Below, piece by piece: positions 1 to 7,203 of a DNA stretch of 15,503 bases. The DNA comes from JAHELQ01 sp965603365 (lineage in GTDB: Bacteria > Acidobacteriota > Aminicenantia > UBA2199). Both the position numbers and the translations under genes were made by a program. The notes under the pieces were generated by a model. That model worked only from the letters and a program-made list of their open reading frames with translations, was not told the origin of the DNA and ran no database searches. How positions within the stretch are numbered: position 1 is the first letter of the stretch; each line of letters opens with the position of its first letter. The stretch is from NCBI GenBank assembly GCA_965603365.1, contig CBFDCR010000100.1, forward strand, positions 1-15,503, given 5' to 3'.

Positions 1-1
1 C

Positions 2-88
2 CTGGCCGAGTACCACCCCCAGACGGGAAAATACTACTATTACATGAGCGACCAGATCAACACCACCCGGGTGGTGACAGTGGGGTAA
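2..88 (+). CDS. C-terminal tail of an RHS/YD-repeat protein (5' end outside window)
   Basis: The frame starting at base 2 stays open and ends at TAA 86-88. It contains YYYYMSDQINTTRVVT, which resembles the strongly conserved RHS-core segment (YYYHNDHLGTPRxVTD type) found near the end of RHS repeat regions. In a full RHS protein this segment is followed by a further core stretch and a variable toxin domain. Here the frame stops two codons after VVT, so the protein ends abnormally early. It may be a decayed RHS gene or an orphan RHS end left by recombination. Only 29 codons are visible, so the family call rests on one motif. Confidence 0.6.
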   Translation: MAEYHPQTGKYYYYMSDQINTTRVVTVG

Positions 89-129
89 AGTCAAATGGCA
101 TAAAGGTTGGGGAACGTTGCACAAAGAGT

Positions 130-154
130 GGGGCAGGTGGCGCTGGGGGTGGGG
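130..154. other. G-rich tract (C-rich on the minus strand), 3' of the FKBP gene
   Basis: The plus strand carries G runs at 130-133, 136-137, 139-140, 145-149 and 151-154. In the FKBP mRNA, which runs on the minus strand, this is a C-rich, G-poor stretch directly after the stop codon. That composition resembles Rho-loading (rut) regions, and no intrinsic hairpin plus T-run is visible. The plus strand could alternatively form a weak G-quadruplex. Either role is inferred from composition alone. Confidence 0.2.
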
Positions 155-157
155 TGC

Positions 158-961
158 TTATTTGTTCTTTTGGGCCTCTTTGTATTCACGGGGGGTCATT
201 TTGTTGGGCAGCTTCTTTGGTTGTTGGGATTCCGGTCGTTTTTCAATACTCAAAAGCTCGACGTCGAAGATGAGAACCGCATGGGGGCCGATCTTTGCGC
301 CCATTCCCCGTTCCCCGTAAGCCAGGTCGGCAGGCAAAAAAAAGCGATACTTTGACCCCACTTTCATTAAACGAAGCCCTTCGCCCCAACCTTTTATCAA
401 CCGGTCGGGATTGATCAGCACAGGGTCACCCCGTTTTTGGGTGCTGTCAAATTCGCTGCCGTCGGTCAGTGTTCCCCGGTAATGGACCTTGACGAAATCC
501 TGGGGGGTGGGTTTTGGGCCGTCTCCCTCTTTCAGTACCATATATTGAAGTCCGCTCTGGGTAACGGTTACCCCTTGCTTTTGGGCATTCTCCTTCAGAA
601 ACTTCTCGCCTTCTACCTGGTTCTTTTTCCCCATTTTTTCCCGTTCCTGCCGATCCCGCCCTGTCACCTTCTGTTGCACCTGGGCTATGATCTTCTGCTT
701 TTCCTCATCCGGCACCGGCAGCGCTTTGTCCGCGGCCCCGTCTTTGAGGCCCTTCAAAAAATAGTCGATATCGAGGACGGCCAGAAGCCGATTGAAATTC
801 CGGGCCATATCATGGCCCACCACATAGCTCTCCTTTTGTTTGTCCGTGTCAAAGGAGATAACTTTCTCGGTCTCGTCCTCCCCTTTACTTAATTCCGTTG
901 AACCTTTACATCCTGGTGAAACCAGTAATAAAATCATCAACAACACGACTGCATGTTTCAT
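158..961 (-). CDS. FKBP-type peptidyl-prolyl cis-trans isomerase, lipoprotein (FkpA/Mip-like)
   Basis: Predicted 267-residue prolyl isomerase that helps fold proteins in the periplasm. Residues 1-18 form a lipoprotein-type signal with SPGC and the lipidated cysteine at 18, although the -3 residue is Ser rather than Leu. Residues about 40-100 match the helical FKBP N-terminal dimerisation domain (SYVVGHDMARN). A charged, probably helical linker follows at 100-130. The FKBP catalytic domain spans about 135-240 and keeps its pocket residues: Y161, F171-D172, W192, Y215 (AYGERG) and F232. A lysine-rich tail follows from about 243. The start ATG at 961 has GGAG at 969-972, seven bases upstream. 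The gene is transcribed away from the LOG-family gene. The family is clear; assigning fkpA rather than another paralogue is not. Confidence 0.93.
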   Translation of the reverse strand: MKHAVVLLMILLLVSPGCKGSTELSKGEDETEKVISFDTDKQKESYVVGHDMARNFNRLLAVLDIDYFLKGLKDGAADKALPVPDEEKQKIIAQVQQKVTGRDRQEREKMGKKNQVEGEKFLKENAQKQGVTVTQSGLQYMVLKEGDGPKPTPQDFVKVHYRGTLTDGSEFDSTQKRGDPVLINPDRLIKGWGEGLRLMKVGSKYRFFLPADLAYGERGMGAKIGPHAVLIFDVELLSIEKRPESQQPKKLPNKMTPREYKEAQKNK

Positions 962-993
962 TTTTCAACTCCATGATTTTAATTTGAAGTTCA

Positions 994-1022
994 AAATTAC
1001 CAGAAAAAAATATAAAGTGCAA
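994..1022 (-). promoter_or_regulatory. Possible sigma-70 promoter for the FKBP gene
   Basis: Reading the minus strand, TTGCAC (1022-1017) is followed after 17 bases by TAATTT (999-994), about 33 bases before the start codon. The -35 box keeps TTG and the -10 box is weak, so this is a plausible but not strong promoter. It faces away from the LOG-gene promoter in the same 120-base intergenic region. Confidence 0.35.
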
Positions 1023-1030
1023 GCCCCATT

Positions 1031-1058
1031 TTGTACTTTGCCATTTTTTTTGTATAAT
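1031..1058 (+). promoter_or_regulatory. Sigma-70-type promoter for the LOG-family gene
   Basis: TTGTAC (1031-1036), a 16-base spacer and a perfect TATAAT (1053-1058) lie 23 bases before the ATG at 1082. The short leader holds a GAGG ribosome binding site at 1071-1074. Box quality, spacing and position all fit. Confidence 0.7.
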
Positions 1059-1081
1059 ACACTCTTTGATGAGGTTGAAAA

Positions 1082-1876
1082 ATGAAGAGAGCTTCCAAAG
1101 CATACAAGAATATTGAATTTTTAAAATCGCAGGAGGCCCGGACTCTGCGCATCCTGGCCGAATACCTGGAGCCGGAAAAGAGACTCCAAGAAAATAAGAT
1201 CAAACACACGGTGGTATTTTTCGGTTCCTCCAGGGTAAGACCGGAACCGAGCGGCAGCCATGGCCATGACACCCATAAATACTACCGGGCAGCCGAAGAG
1301 CTGGCCTTTCGACTGGCTGCCTGGGCCAAAGAGATGGCCCACAACGGCGAAAGTTTTTCCATTTGTTCCGGCGGTGGACCGGGCATCATGGAGGCGGCCA
1401 ACCGGGGAGCTGCCAGAGCCGGTGCCTGCTCCATCGGCCTCAATATTACCCTGCCCCATGAACAGAAGCCCAATAATTACATCACTCCTGAACTCAATTT
1501 CGAATTTCACTACTTCTTTATGAGAAAGCTGTGGTTTCTATATCATGCCAAGGCCTTGATCATTTTTCCCGGGGGTTTCGGTACTATGGATGAGTTATTC
1601 GAAACCCTGACACTGATCCAGACCCACAAGATGGAAAAGGCCAATCTTCCGGTGCTGTTGTACGACCGGAACTTCTGGGAAAAATTCATCAATTTTCAGA
1701 TGTGGGTGGATTACCAATTTATCTCAAAGGAAGATCTGGAATTGTTTCATTTCTTCGATACCCCGGAAGAGGGTTTTAGCCATCTAAAAACCCATCTGCA
1801 AAAGGCGATTAAAGCCTTCAACGACAAAGTCAACCGCAAAGAAAAACTTATGAAGACTATACTCAATACGCCTTAG
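1082..1876 (+). CDS. LOG-family protein (TIGR00730-type, nucleotide 5'-monophosphate phosphoribohydrolase-like)
   Basis: A 264-residue Rossmann-fold protein. It carries both family signatures: SGGGPGIMEAANRGA at residues 96-110 and PGGFGTMDE at 163-171. These form the nucleotide-phosphate binding and catalytic site of LOG enzymes, which release free bases from nucleoside 5'-monophosphates. The family was long mislabelled lysine decarboxylase. VVFFGSSR at 44-51 is the first Rossmann strand. About 40 extra N-terminal residues precede the core, as in longer bacterial members. The ATG at 1082 follows GAGG at 1071-1074 and a near-consensus promoter. The gene stands alone between the divergent FKBP gene and the envelope genes. 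The exact substrate cannot be read from the sequence. Confidence 0.88.
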   Translation: MKRASKAYKNIEFLKSQEARTLRILAEYLEPEKRLQENKIKHTVVFFGSSRVRPEPSGSHGHDTHKYYRAAEELAFRLAAWAKEMAHNGESFSICSGGGPGIMEAANRGAARAGACSIGLNITLPHEQKPNNYITPELNFEFHYFFMRKLWFLYHAKALIIFPGGFGTMDELFETLTLIQTHKMEKANLPVLLYDRNFWEKFINFQMWVDYQFISKEDLELFHFFDTPEEGFSHLKTHLQKAIKAFNDKVNRKEKLMKTILNTP

Positions 1877-1893
1877 TTTTTGCCGTGGACATA

Positions 1894-1922
1894 TTGCATT
1901 TTAGGGAAAAAATTGATATAAG
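1894..1922 (+). promoter_or_regulatory. Probable promoter for the small exported protein gene
   Basis: TTGCAT (1894-1899), a 17-base spacer and TATAAG (1917-1922, five of six consensus bases) lie in the 83-base gap after the LOG-family gene. The start codon at 1960 is 37 bases downstream, with a GGTAGGA ribosome-binding-like stretch just before it. Confidence 0.45.
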
Positions 1923-1959
1923 ATGTTTTAACCTTATGAGTAATAATTAGGTAGGAAAA

Positions 1960-2352
1960 ATGAAAAAAATAATGACGATTTTTTTAGTGCTGCTGCCGAT
2001 GGTAGGATTGATGTGGAACACCGCCTGCAAAGCTGGCGAGGGATTCGATATCCAGGACGGCGTCTGGCTATTCACTTTAACGGATAGTGAAAATAGCGAA
2101 TCATACTTTACCTATGGCTTCCACGGCAGCAAGAACAGCGGTGAAGTATCGTGGGAAGGTTATGATATCGGTATTTACACGGTGAGTCGAAACCGGTTGA
2201 TCATTAATGTCATCCATTTCACCACTGAGGGGGATCTGTATCCCTATTCATACCAGGGAACCTTCGAGAGTAAAAACCGCATCACCGGTACCTATACCAG
2301 GCAAGATCCCGAAGGCGCCACGCTGAGCGGAACGTTCGAAGCCTACTATTGA
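1960..2352 (+). CDS. Small exported protein of unknown function
   Basis: A 130-residue protein I do not recognise. Residues 1-22 form a basic then hydrophobic export signal (MKKIMTIFLVLLPMVGLM). The cysteine at 23 (NTACK) could be a lipidation site, but the preceding residues are a poor lipobox, so ordinary cleavage is also possible. The mature part is rich in aromatic and Thr/Ser/Gly residues in alternating patterns (SYFTYGFHGS, RITGTYTRQD, LSGTFEAYY), which suggests a small beta-barrel or lipocalin-like fold. That is inference from pattern only. It has its own likely promoter and precedes two other envelope-associated genes on the same strand, which may work with it. Confidence 0.75.
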   Translation: MKKIMTIFLVLLPMVGLMWNTACKAGEGFDIQDGVWLFTLTDSENSESYFTYGFHGSKNSGEVSWEGYDIGIYTVSRNRLIINVIHFTTEGDLYPYSYQGTFESKNRITGTYTRQDPEGATLSGTFEAYY

Positions 2353-2400
2353 TTTATCCTCTCTTTTCATATATCATAGTACCGGTTTTGAGACTATAGA

Positions 2401-2406
2401 AGGAGG
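2401..2406 (+). promoter_or_regulatory. Strong ribosome binding site AGGAGG
   Basis: A perfect AGGAGG lies eight bases before the ATG at 2415. It fixes the start of the membrane-protein gene and makes the second in-frame ATG at 2433 unlikely. Confidence 0.75.
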
Positions 2407-2414
2407 AACCGCCC

Positions 2415-2978
2415 ATGGAAGAGGTGATTATTATGATGGTGTTAACCGTGCTGCTGCCCATCGTTCCGGCGTATATTCTATACAAGTTTTTGCCATCCAG
2501 GGCAACAGTAAAGGGACCGTTCAAGGGGTTGACGATTCAATTGAAAGGGGCCTTTGGCGCCTATTTTATTGTGCTGCTTTTCCTGGGAGGCTATTTTCTC
2601 ACCGTGTCCCACCAGGCCCAGAAGTATGAGTTGTGGACAGTCGAGGGCACACTCCAACTGCAAGAGGGGGGATTCGACAACCGGGACGTGATCATAGCCA
2701 TCGCCCCTCCCCGCCAGCATTTACTGCTAAACGGGAAATTTGTGATCGAAAACGTGCCGCTGCCCAAACAATTGGGCACCAACAAGCCCTCTTTACTCAT
2801 CGAAAAACACGGTTACGATGGCACAGCGGTTTACCTGGACGACAAAAAACCGGAGATCAGCGGATTCCCGGATTACAACATCCAGTACCAGCCGGAGAAA
2901 AAAAACATCCTGATTGGCAACCCCATTGTCCTGAAACGAACAACCGACAGGGGGCTGACGGATAGCACCTACTCATAA
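2415..2978 (+). CDS. Two-helix membrane protein with a C-terminal domain, function unknown
   Basis: A 187-residue protein with no family I recognise. Two hydrophobic segments are clear: about residues 4-24 (a long Ile/Met/Val/Leu run ending in AYILY) and about 45-64 (GAYFIVLLFLGGYFLTV). A short basic loop (PSRATVKGPFKGL) joins them. From residue 70 on the chain is soluble, beginning with WTVEGTLQLQE and continuing through beta-rich segments. This resembles the start of a carboxypeptidase-regulatory-like beta-sandwich, as in the next gene. The basic loop suggests both termini lie outside the cytoplasm, so the domain would be periplasmic. The start is supported by AGGAGG at 2401-2406. The next gene begins 38 bases downstream, so the two are probably co-transcribed. 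Confidence 0.8.
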   Translation: MEEVIIMMVLTVLLPIVPAYILYKFLPSRATVKGPFKGLTIQLKGAFGAYFIVLLFLGGYFLTVSHQAQKYELWTVEGTLQLQEGGFDNRDVIIAIAPPRQHLLLNGKFVIENVPLPKQLGTNKPSLLIEKHGYDGTAVYLDDKKPEISGFPDYNIQYQPEKKNILIGNPIVLKRTTDRGLTDSTYS

Positions 2979-3016
2979 GATAATACGGTGTCTGCCAGAC
3001 CGGTGGAGGACTAACC

Positions 3017-3567
3017 ATGAACATGAAAATGAAAAGAGGAACCGTTTTAGTATTGGTATGCGGTTTCTGTTTCATGTGCTCATCATCAGCGGTGTGTGCC
3101 GAAGCCGTTCAGGGCAGGCTGGAGCGCCTCGGTCCCAACGGCATCTCCCCGGCTCCCTACATACTGGTTACCCTTAAATCCAGCCAAACGGGAAAGTACC
3201 ATAAGCCGGTGCAGACCGAGACCAACGGCATGTACTATTTTGACGACATCGCGCCCGGCGACTACAGCCTGGAGATCTGGCCCCAGGGGGCCCCACCGGT
3301 AAATCCCTTCGTTTTGCCGTCTGTGTCCGGGAGCAGAAGCCCACCCACATTGAACCCATACTCATCCATTGGCTCAAATTTGAGGAACCGCCCAAAGGGA
3401 GCACATTTAAGAGGGCCGATACCATCGATGTCAGGGGCAGCCATACCTTGCCGGCTTATGCCCGAATCTGGATCGTTCTAAAAGATCGGAACCGGAATTT
3501 CCGGCTGCACAATACGCCGGTGGAACTGGAGAAAGACGGCACCTGGGAATGCGACGTGGTGAAATAA
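3017..3567 (+). pseudogene. Exported carboxypeptidase-regulatory-like domain protein, broken by a one-base frameshift
   Basis: The ATG frame opens with a signal peptide (about residues 1-28, cleavage near VCA-EA). It continues with a CarboxypepD_reg-like stretch, including ETNGMYYFDDIAPGDYSLEIW. In this frame the code after the G/C run at 3281-3294 turns into proline/serine-rich sequence ending at 3481. The frame one base earlier reads GKSLRFAVCVREQKPTHIEP and onward to YARIWIVLKD, TPVELEKDGTWECDVVK and TAA at 3565-3567, which looks like a normal protein end. One extra G in the G5 run (3286-3290) would join both parts as WPQGGPTGKS. The intact protein would have about 183 residues. GGAGG at 3004-3008 precedes the ATG. 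The cause may be a real mutation, a base error or slippage. Confidence 0.7.
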
Positions 3568-3577
3568 GAACGAATAT

Positions 3578-3606
3578 TTGACACAAAGGGCTTAAAATGC
3601 TACAAT
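3578..3606 (+). promoter_or_regulatory. Consensus sigma-70 promoter of the rpmE-prfA-prmC operon
   Basis: TTGACA (3578-3583, perfect), a 17-base spacer and TACAAT (3601-3606, five of six) precede rpmE by 33 bases. It is the best promoter in the window, as expected for a translation-gene operon. It lies directly after the broken exported-protein gene, so the two units are transcribed separately. Confidence 0.82.
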
Positions 3607-3639
3607 ACACTATTGAAGCTTCGTGATGTGGAGGAAAGA

Positions 3640-3846
3640 ATGAAAAAAGGCATACATCCGAAATATGTGGAGTGCAGCGTATCCTGCGCCTGTGGACATA
3701 CCTTCAAAACCATGGCCACCGTAGCCAAAATAGAAGTAGAAATCTGTTCCGCCTGTCACCCCTTTTATACGGGTAAACAGAAATACGTAGACTCCGAAGG
3801 CCGTATCGAAAAATTCAAGAAAAAATATGGATACCAGGAGCAATGA
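3640..3846 (+). CDS. rpmE: 50S ribosomal protein L31, zinc-binding type
   Basis: A 68-residue L31 protein of the large ribosomal subunit. It starts MKKGIHPKY, typical of the family, and ends with EKFKKKYG plus four residues. The cysteines of VECSVSCACGHTF and ICSACHPFYTG supply the zinc site of the Cys-containing type, with the hallmark HPFYTGKQK following. An upstream in-frame ATG at 3613 would add nine residues absent from the family. GGAGGA at 3630-3635, five to six bases before the ATG at 3640, decides the start. It is the first gene of the operon and its end overlaps the assigned prfA start by 20 bases. Confidence 0.95.
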   Translation: MKKGIHPKYVECSVSCACGHTFKTMATVAKIEVEICSACHPFYTGKQKYVDSEGRIEKFKKKYGYQEQ

Positions 3847-4933
3847 GAAATTATTTTCTTATCTAGATAGTCTTCACCAAAAATATATTCAGCTATCCGA
3901 TCAACTATCCGATAAGGAAATAATCAACAATCAAAAAAAATTCAGGCAGTTGTCCAGGGAGTTATCCGGGCTCAAGCCTCTTGAAAGCAAATACACCGCA
4001 TTACAACGGATCTTAAAACAGAAAAAAGAGGCCGAAGATCTGCTGGAAACAGTCGATGAGCCGGAGATGAAGGAGCTGGCCCGGGAAGAGATCACCCGGT
4101 TGAACGAGCAACTGGAGACCATTCAACAGGAAATTAAAATAGTAATCGCCTCGGACGAAACCGAAGACAAACGCAACGTGTTCCTGGAAATCCGCTCCGG
4201 TGCCGGCGGCAACGAAGCCTCCCTGTTTGCCTCCGACCTGCTGCGCATGTACAACCGCATCGCCGAACGAAAGGGCTGGAAAGCCGGGGTGATTCACACT
4301 AACTACTCCGCCATCGGCGGCATCAAGGAGATCATTCTCCATATCAGGGGGGACAACGTCAACCGGTACTTGAAATTTGAAAGCGGGGTGCACCGGGTGC
4401 AGCGGGTACCGGTGACCGAATCCAGCGGCAGAATCCACACCTCCACCGTTACCGTAGCCGTGATGCCGGAGGTGGAAGACGTGGAAGTCGAAATCAACCC
4501 CAAAGACATCCGCATCGATACCTTTGCCTCGTCCGGCCCGGGAGGACAGCATGTCAACCGCACCCACTCTGCCGTACGTATCACCCACTCCCCCACCGGC
4601 CTCGTTGTCTCCTGCCAGGACGAAAAATCCCAGCACAAGAACAAAGACAAGGCCATGCGGGTGCTCAAGGCCAGGCTCTATGAACTGGAAAGGGAAAAAC
4701 AGGAAGACAGCATTGCCAGCAGCCGCAAGGCCCAGGTAGGCAGCGGCGAACGCTCCGAAAAGATCCGAACCTACAATTTTCCCCAGAACCGCAGCACGGA
4801 CCACCGGATTAACGGCAGAAATTTCAACCTGGAGACAATACTGGACGGCAGCTTCGACGCACTGGTCAAAGATCTAACCGAAATCTTCGCCCGGAAAACC
4901 CTGGAAGAGAGACTCAAGACCATGATTGCTTAG
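3827..4933 (+). CDS. prfA: Peptide chain release factor 1 (RF1)
   Basis: A 368-residue class I release factor that reads UAA/UAG and triggers peptide release on the ribosome. Visible landmarks are a coiled helical N-terminal domain, the RF1 codon-recognition PxT as PVT in HRVQRVPVTESSGRIHTS, and the catalytic GGQ in SSGPGGQHVNRTHSAVRITH. CQDEKSQHKNKDKA and TYNFPQNRSTDHRI follow and are standard. PVT rather than SPF separates it from RF2. The assigned ATG at 3827 lies inside rpmE and has only an A-rich upstream stretch. The good AGGAG at 3835-3839 instead precedes an out-of-frame ATG at 3843. The true N-terminus is therefore uncertain by about six residues. prmC, whose product methylates the GGQ glutamine, follows. 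Confidence 0.95.
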   Translation: MDTRSNEKLFSYLDSLHQKYIQLSDQLSDKEIINNQKKFRQLSRELSGLKPLESKYTALQRILKQKKEAEDLLETVDEPEMKELAREEITRLNEQLETIQQEIKIVIASDETEDKRNVFLEIRSGAGGNEASLFASDLLRMYNRIAERKGWKAGVIHTNYSAIGGIKEIILHIRGDNVNRYLKFESGVHRVQRVPVTESSGRIHTSTVTVAVMPEVEDVEVEINPKDIRIDTFASSGPGGQHVNRTHSAVRITHSPTGLVVSCQDEKSQHKNKDKAMRVLKARLYELEREKQEDSIASSRKAQVGSGERSEKIRTYNFPQNRSTDHRINGRNFNLETILDGSFDALVKDLTEIFARKTLEERLKTMIA

Positions 4934-5774
4934 ATATATTAGCGTGCGTTACCGGGATCTATACACTCTGGCGCTGCGGCGAATTTGGGATCAGGAAAAG
5001 GCCCTGGATATTCAAATTATCATAGAGAGAGCCTTTCAACTCTCCAGGACCCGGTTCTGGATCGATATGGACCAACCCATCGGCAACCTGACCCACTTGA
5101 GGCGATTTTACCGCTACCTGAACCGGCTGATCCAACATGAACCCTTAGCCTATATTTTGAAGGAGAAGGAGTTTTTTTCCGAACCCTTCTTTGTCAACCA
5201 GAACGTATTGATCCCCCGGCCGGAAACGGAGGTTTTGGTGGAGAGGTCCCTGGAGCTGATCCGCCAGCCGACCGACATCTGCGATATCGGCGCCGGCAGC
5301 GGCAGCATTGCCGTCATTTTAGCAAAGAAGACCGGCTCTAAGGTATGGGCGGTTGAGAGCAGTCCCGAAGCCCTCTACGTACTCAAGAAAAATATTCACC
5401 GCCACCGGTTGAAAGGACGTGTCATCGCCTGCCGGGCCGATCTGTTCCCCGAAAAAAAGCGGTTATTCGACCTCATTGTCTCCAACCCACCCTATCTCTC
5501 CCTCCAGGAGTGGCAGGAGCTGCCGGCCCACATCAAAAACCACGAGCCCAAAGGCGCGCTTTTGGCCGGGGAGCGGGGCAGCGAAATCCTGGAACAAATC
5601 ATCCGCCGCTCCCCCCAGTACTTAAAACCGGGGGGATCGATCCTGCTGGAAATCGGCTTTGGCCAGCAAGCAGAGGTGAATCGACTCCTCCGGCAGTCGG
5701 GTTTCCAGAATATCCGCTTCTTCGAGGATTACAGCCGGATTCCCCGGGTCGCCGTCGGCCAGCAAAGCCTATAA
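4926..5774 (+). CDS. prmC: Release factor glutamine methyltransferase
   Basis: A 282-residue SAM-dependent methyltransferase that N5-methylates the Gln of GGQ in release factors. The N-terminal helical domain (about 1-95) holds HEPLAYIL. IPRPETEVLVE and the SAM-binding DIGAGSGSIAVILAKK follow. The catalytic NPPY is present as IVSNPPYLS, and the protein ends with LLEIGFGQQ and a C-terminal strand typical of the family. The only early start in a good position is TTG at 4926, overlapping the prfA stop by eight bases. A GTG at 4944 is an alternative. Neither has a strong Shine-Dalgarno, so translational coupling to prfA is likely. The downstream radical SAM gene begins two bases after its stop. 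Confidence 0.94.
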   Translation: MLRYISVRYRDLYTLALRRIWDQEKALDIQIIIERAFQLSRTRFWIDMDQPIGNLTHLRRFYRYLNRLIQHEPLAYILKEKEFFSEPFFVNQNVLIPRPETEVLVERSLELIRQPTDICDIGAGSGSIAVILAKKTGSKVWAVESSPEALYVLKKNIHRHRLKGRVIACRADLFPEKKRLFDLIVSNPPYLSLQEWQELPAHIKNHEPKGALLAGERGSEILEQIIRRSPQYLKPGGSILLEIGFGQQAEVNRLLRQSGFQNIRFFEDYSRIPRVAVGQQSL

Positions 5775-5776
5775 AA

Positions 5777-7117
5777 ATGAAGGCCCTGTTCGTCAATCCC
5801 TACATCACCGACTTTACCGCCTACGACCTGTGGCTGCGGCCCCTGGGGCTTCTCTATACAGTTGCGGCGGTACAAGCCTATACCGATGTCGAGATTTACT
5901 GGCTCGATGCCCTGGACCGCTTCCAGCAGGATAAGACCCCCACATCCAGGCCCGATGGCCGGGGAAAGTTTCAGCGCCAGATCATCGACAAACCCGATAT
6001 CTATGGCGGCATTCCCCGCAACTATGCCCGCTATGGCCTGCCCCTGGATGTGTTCCGGCAGCGGCTCGATCAGATCCCGCCGGTGGACTTTATCTTTGTC
6101 ACCAGCCTCATGACCTACTGGCTCGACGGCATCAATTTTACCCTCGCCCTCGTCAAAAAGAGGTTTCCCCATGCCCGGGTGGTCCTGGGGGGCATCCTGC
6201 CCAGCCTGATGGCCAACAGTATAAAAGATTACATCCCGGCGGATTTCTATATTGCCGGTTACGGGGAAGAAGCGATATTAACCTTCCTGGCCCGCCAGGG
6301 CGTAAAGGTAGAGCCCCACCCGGATCTCTCCGATGTCAACCGCCTCCCCTACCCGGCCGTCCGGTTTTTGGGCAGTCAGACATTCCTGCCCCTGCTCACC
6401 TCCCGGGGCTGTCCCTTTCAATGCACCTACTGCGCTTCCAACCTCTTAAATCCCCGGTTCCGGGAACGAACCGCCCATAACATCCTGGAAGAAATCCATT
6501 ACATGGTCGATCGCTTCGGAACCCAACACTTCATCCTCTTTGACGATGCCCTGCTGGTCCACAAGAAAGAACGCTTTTTCAAAGTATTCCGGCGGGTACG
6601 GGAAGAACTCAATATCCGATTTCATACTCCCAACGGCCTCCATGCCCGGGAGGTAGACCGGCAGACCGCCGAGATTTTATACCAGAGCGGGTTTGAAACC
6701 CTGCGTCTCAGTTTTGAATCCACCGAGCCCGGCATACTCAGCCGAAGTTCGGGCAAGGTTAATGTCCGGCAAATGGAGGCGGCAGTGGATAACCTGGAAC
6801 GGGCCGGTTACAAACGGCGGGACCTGGCCTGCTATCTCCTATTCGGACTGCCGGGCCAGACCATCAAAGACATCGAAGATGCCCTCTACTTTGCCCGTGA
6901 CCTGGGCATCGTGCCCCACTTAGCCTATTACTCGCCGGTGCCGGGCACCCCCGATTTCCTCAGCCTGCAAAAACAGGGTATCCTCGCCGCGCCGCTCAAC
7001 CTCTACGAAACCAACAAAATCTACTACCTCTACCGGAAATCCGGCTTCTCCCACGCCGACATCCAGCACATCAAAGACCTCACCGCCCACATCACCCAAA
7101 CCCTCCGCGGCCAATAG
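5777..7117 (+). CDS. B12-binding-domain radical SAM protein
   Basis: A 446-residue protein. The N-terminal half (about 1-190) has the Rossmann pattern of B12-binding radical SAM proteins: LGLLYTVAAVQAY, FIFVTSLMTYW, VVLGGILPSL and the GYGEEA turn. The radical SAM domain begins at SRGCPFQCTYC, with cluster cysteines at 212, 216 and 219. LFDDALL, LRLSFESTEP and LLFGLPGQTIKDIEDAL, typical of this superfamily, follow. The upstream frame is open through part of prmC, but ATG 5777, two bases after the prmC stop, gives the expected N-terminus MKALFVNPYITD. No ribosome binding site is obvious, so coupling to prmC is likely. The methylated or rearranged substrate is unknown. Members include methyltransferases and ring-forming enzymes, and a link to translation is only suggested by position. 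Confidence 0.85.
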   Translation: MKALFVNPYITDFTAYDLWLRPLGLLYTVAAVQAYTDVEIYWLDALDRFQQDKTPTSRPDGRGKFQRQIIDKPDIYGGIPRNYARYGLPLDVFRQRLDQIPPVDFIFVTSLMTYWLDGINFTLALVKKRFPHARVVLGGILPSLMANSIKDYIPADFYIAGYGEEAILTFLARQGVKVEPHPDLSDVNRLPYPAVRFLGSQTFLPLLTSRGCPFQCTYCASNLLNPRFRERTAHNILEEIHYMVDRFGTQHFILFDDALLVHKKERFFKVFRRVREELNIRFHTPNGLHAREVDRQTAEILYQSGFETLRLSFESTEPGILSRSSGKVNVRQMEAAVDNLERAGYKRRDLACYLLFGLPGQTIKDIEDALYFARDLGIVPHLAYYSPVPGTPDFLSLQKQGILAAPLNLYETNKIYYLYRKSGFSHADIQHIKDLTAHITQTLRGQ

Positions 7118-7177
7118 GGTAACATTCGGAACATACACGAAAAACGACCACCCGCTTAACGCATTCCATACTCCATT

Positions 7178-7203
7178 ATTCCCCTTTTAGGTGGGGTATT
7201 TTT
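7178..7203 (+). terminator. Terminator-like hairpin after the radical SAM gene
   Basis: CCCC (7181-7184) pairs with GGGG (7193-7196) around an eight-base loop. Two outer A-T pairs (7178-7179 with 7198-7199) extend the stem past a T-T mismatch, and a T5 run (7199-7203) follows. The stem is short, so strength is moderate. It sits between convergent genes and its T-run touches the stop codon of the minus-strand kinase gene. No T-run follows the hairpin on the minus strand, so it should act on plus-strand transcripts only. Confidence 0.5.

Noticed and set aside
437..892. Open frame of 151 codons on the plus strand inside the FKBP gene
   Set aside because: The minus strand holds a complete FKBP lipoprotein with all pocket residues; the plus frame is leucine/phenylalanine/histidine-rich shadow sequence.
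4521..4560. GPGGQ in RF1 instead of the more common GAGGQ
   Set aside because: The essential GGQ is intact, and to my knowledge Pro at this place occurs in normal RF1 proteins of other phyla, so it is not evidence of altered function.
4013..4804. Long open frame of 263 codons on the minus strand, opposite prfA
   Set aside because: It lies wholly antisense to an unambiguous RF1 gene, has a glycine/valine/phenylalanine-rich composition typical of shadow frames and no ribosome site or motif.
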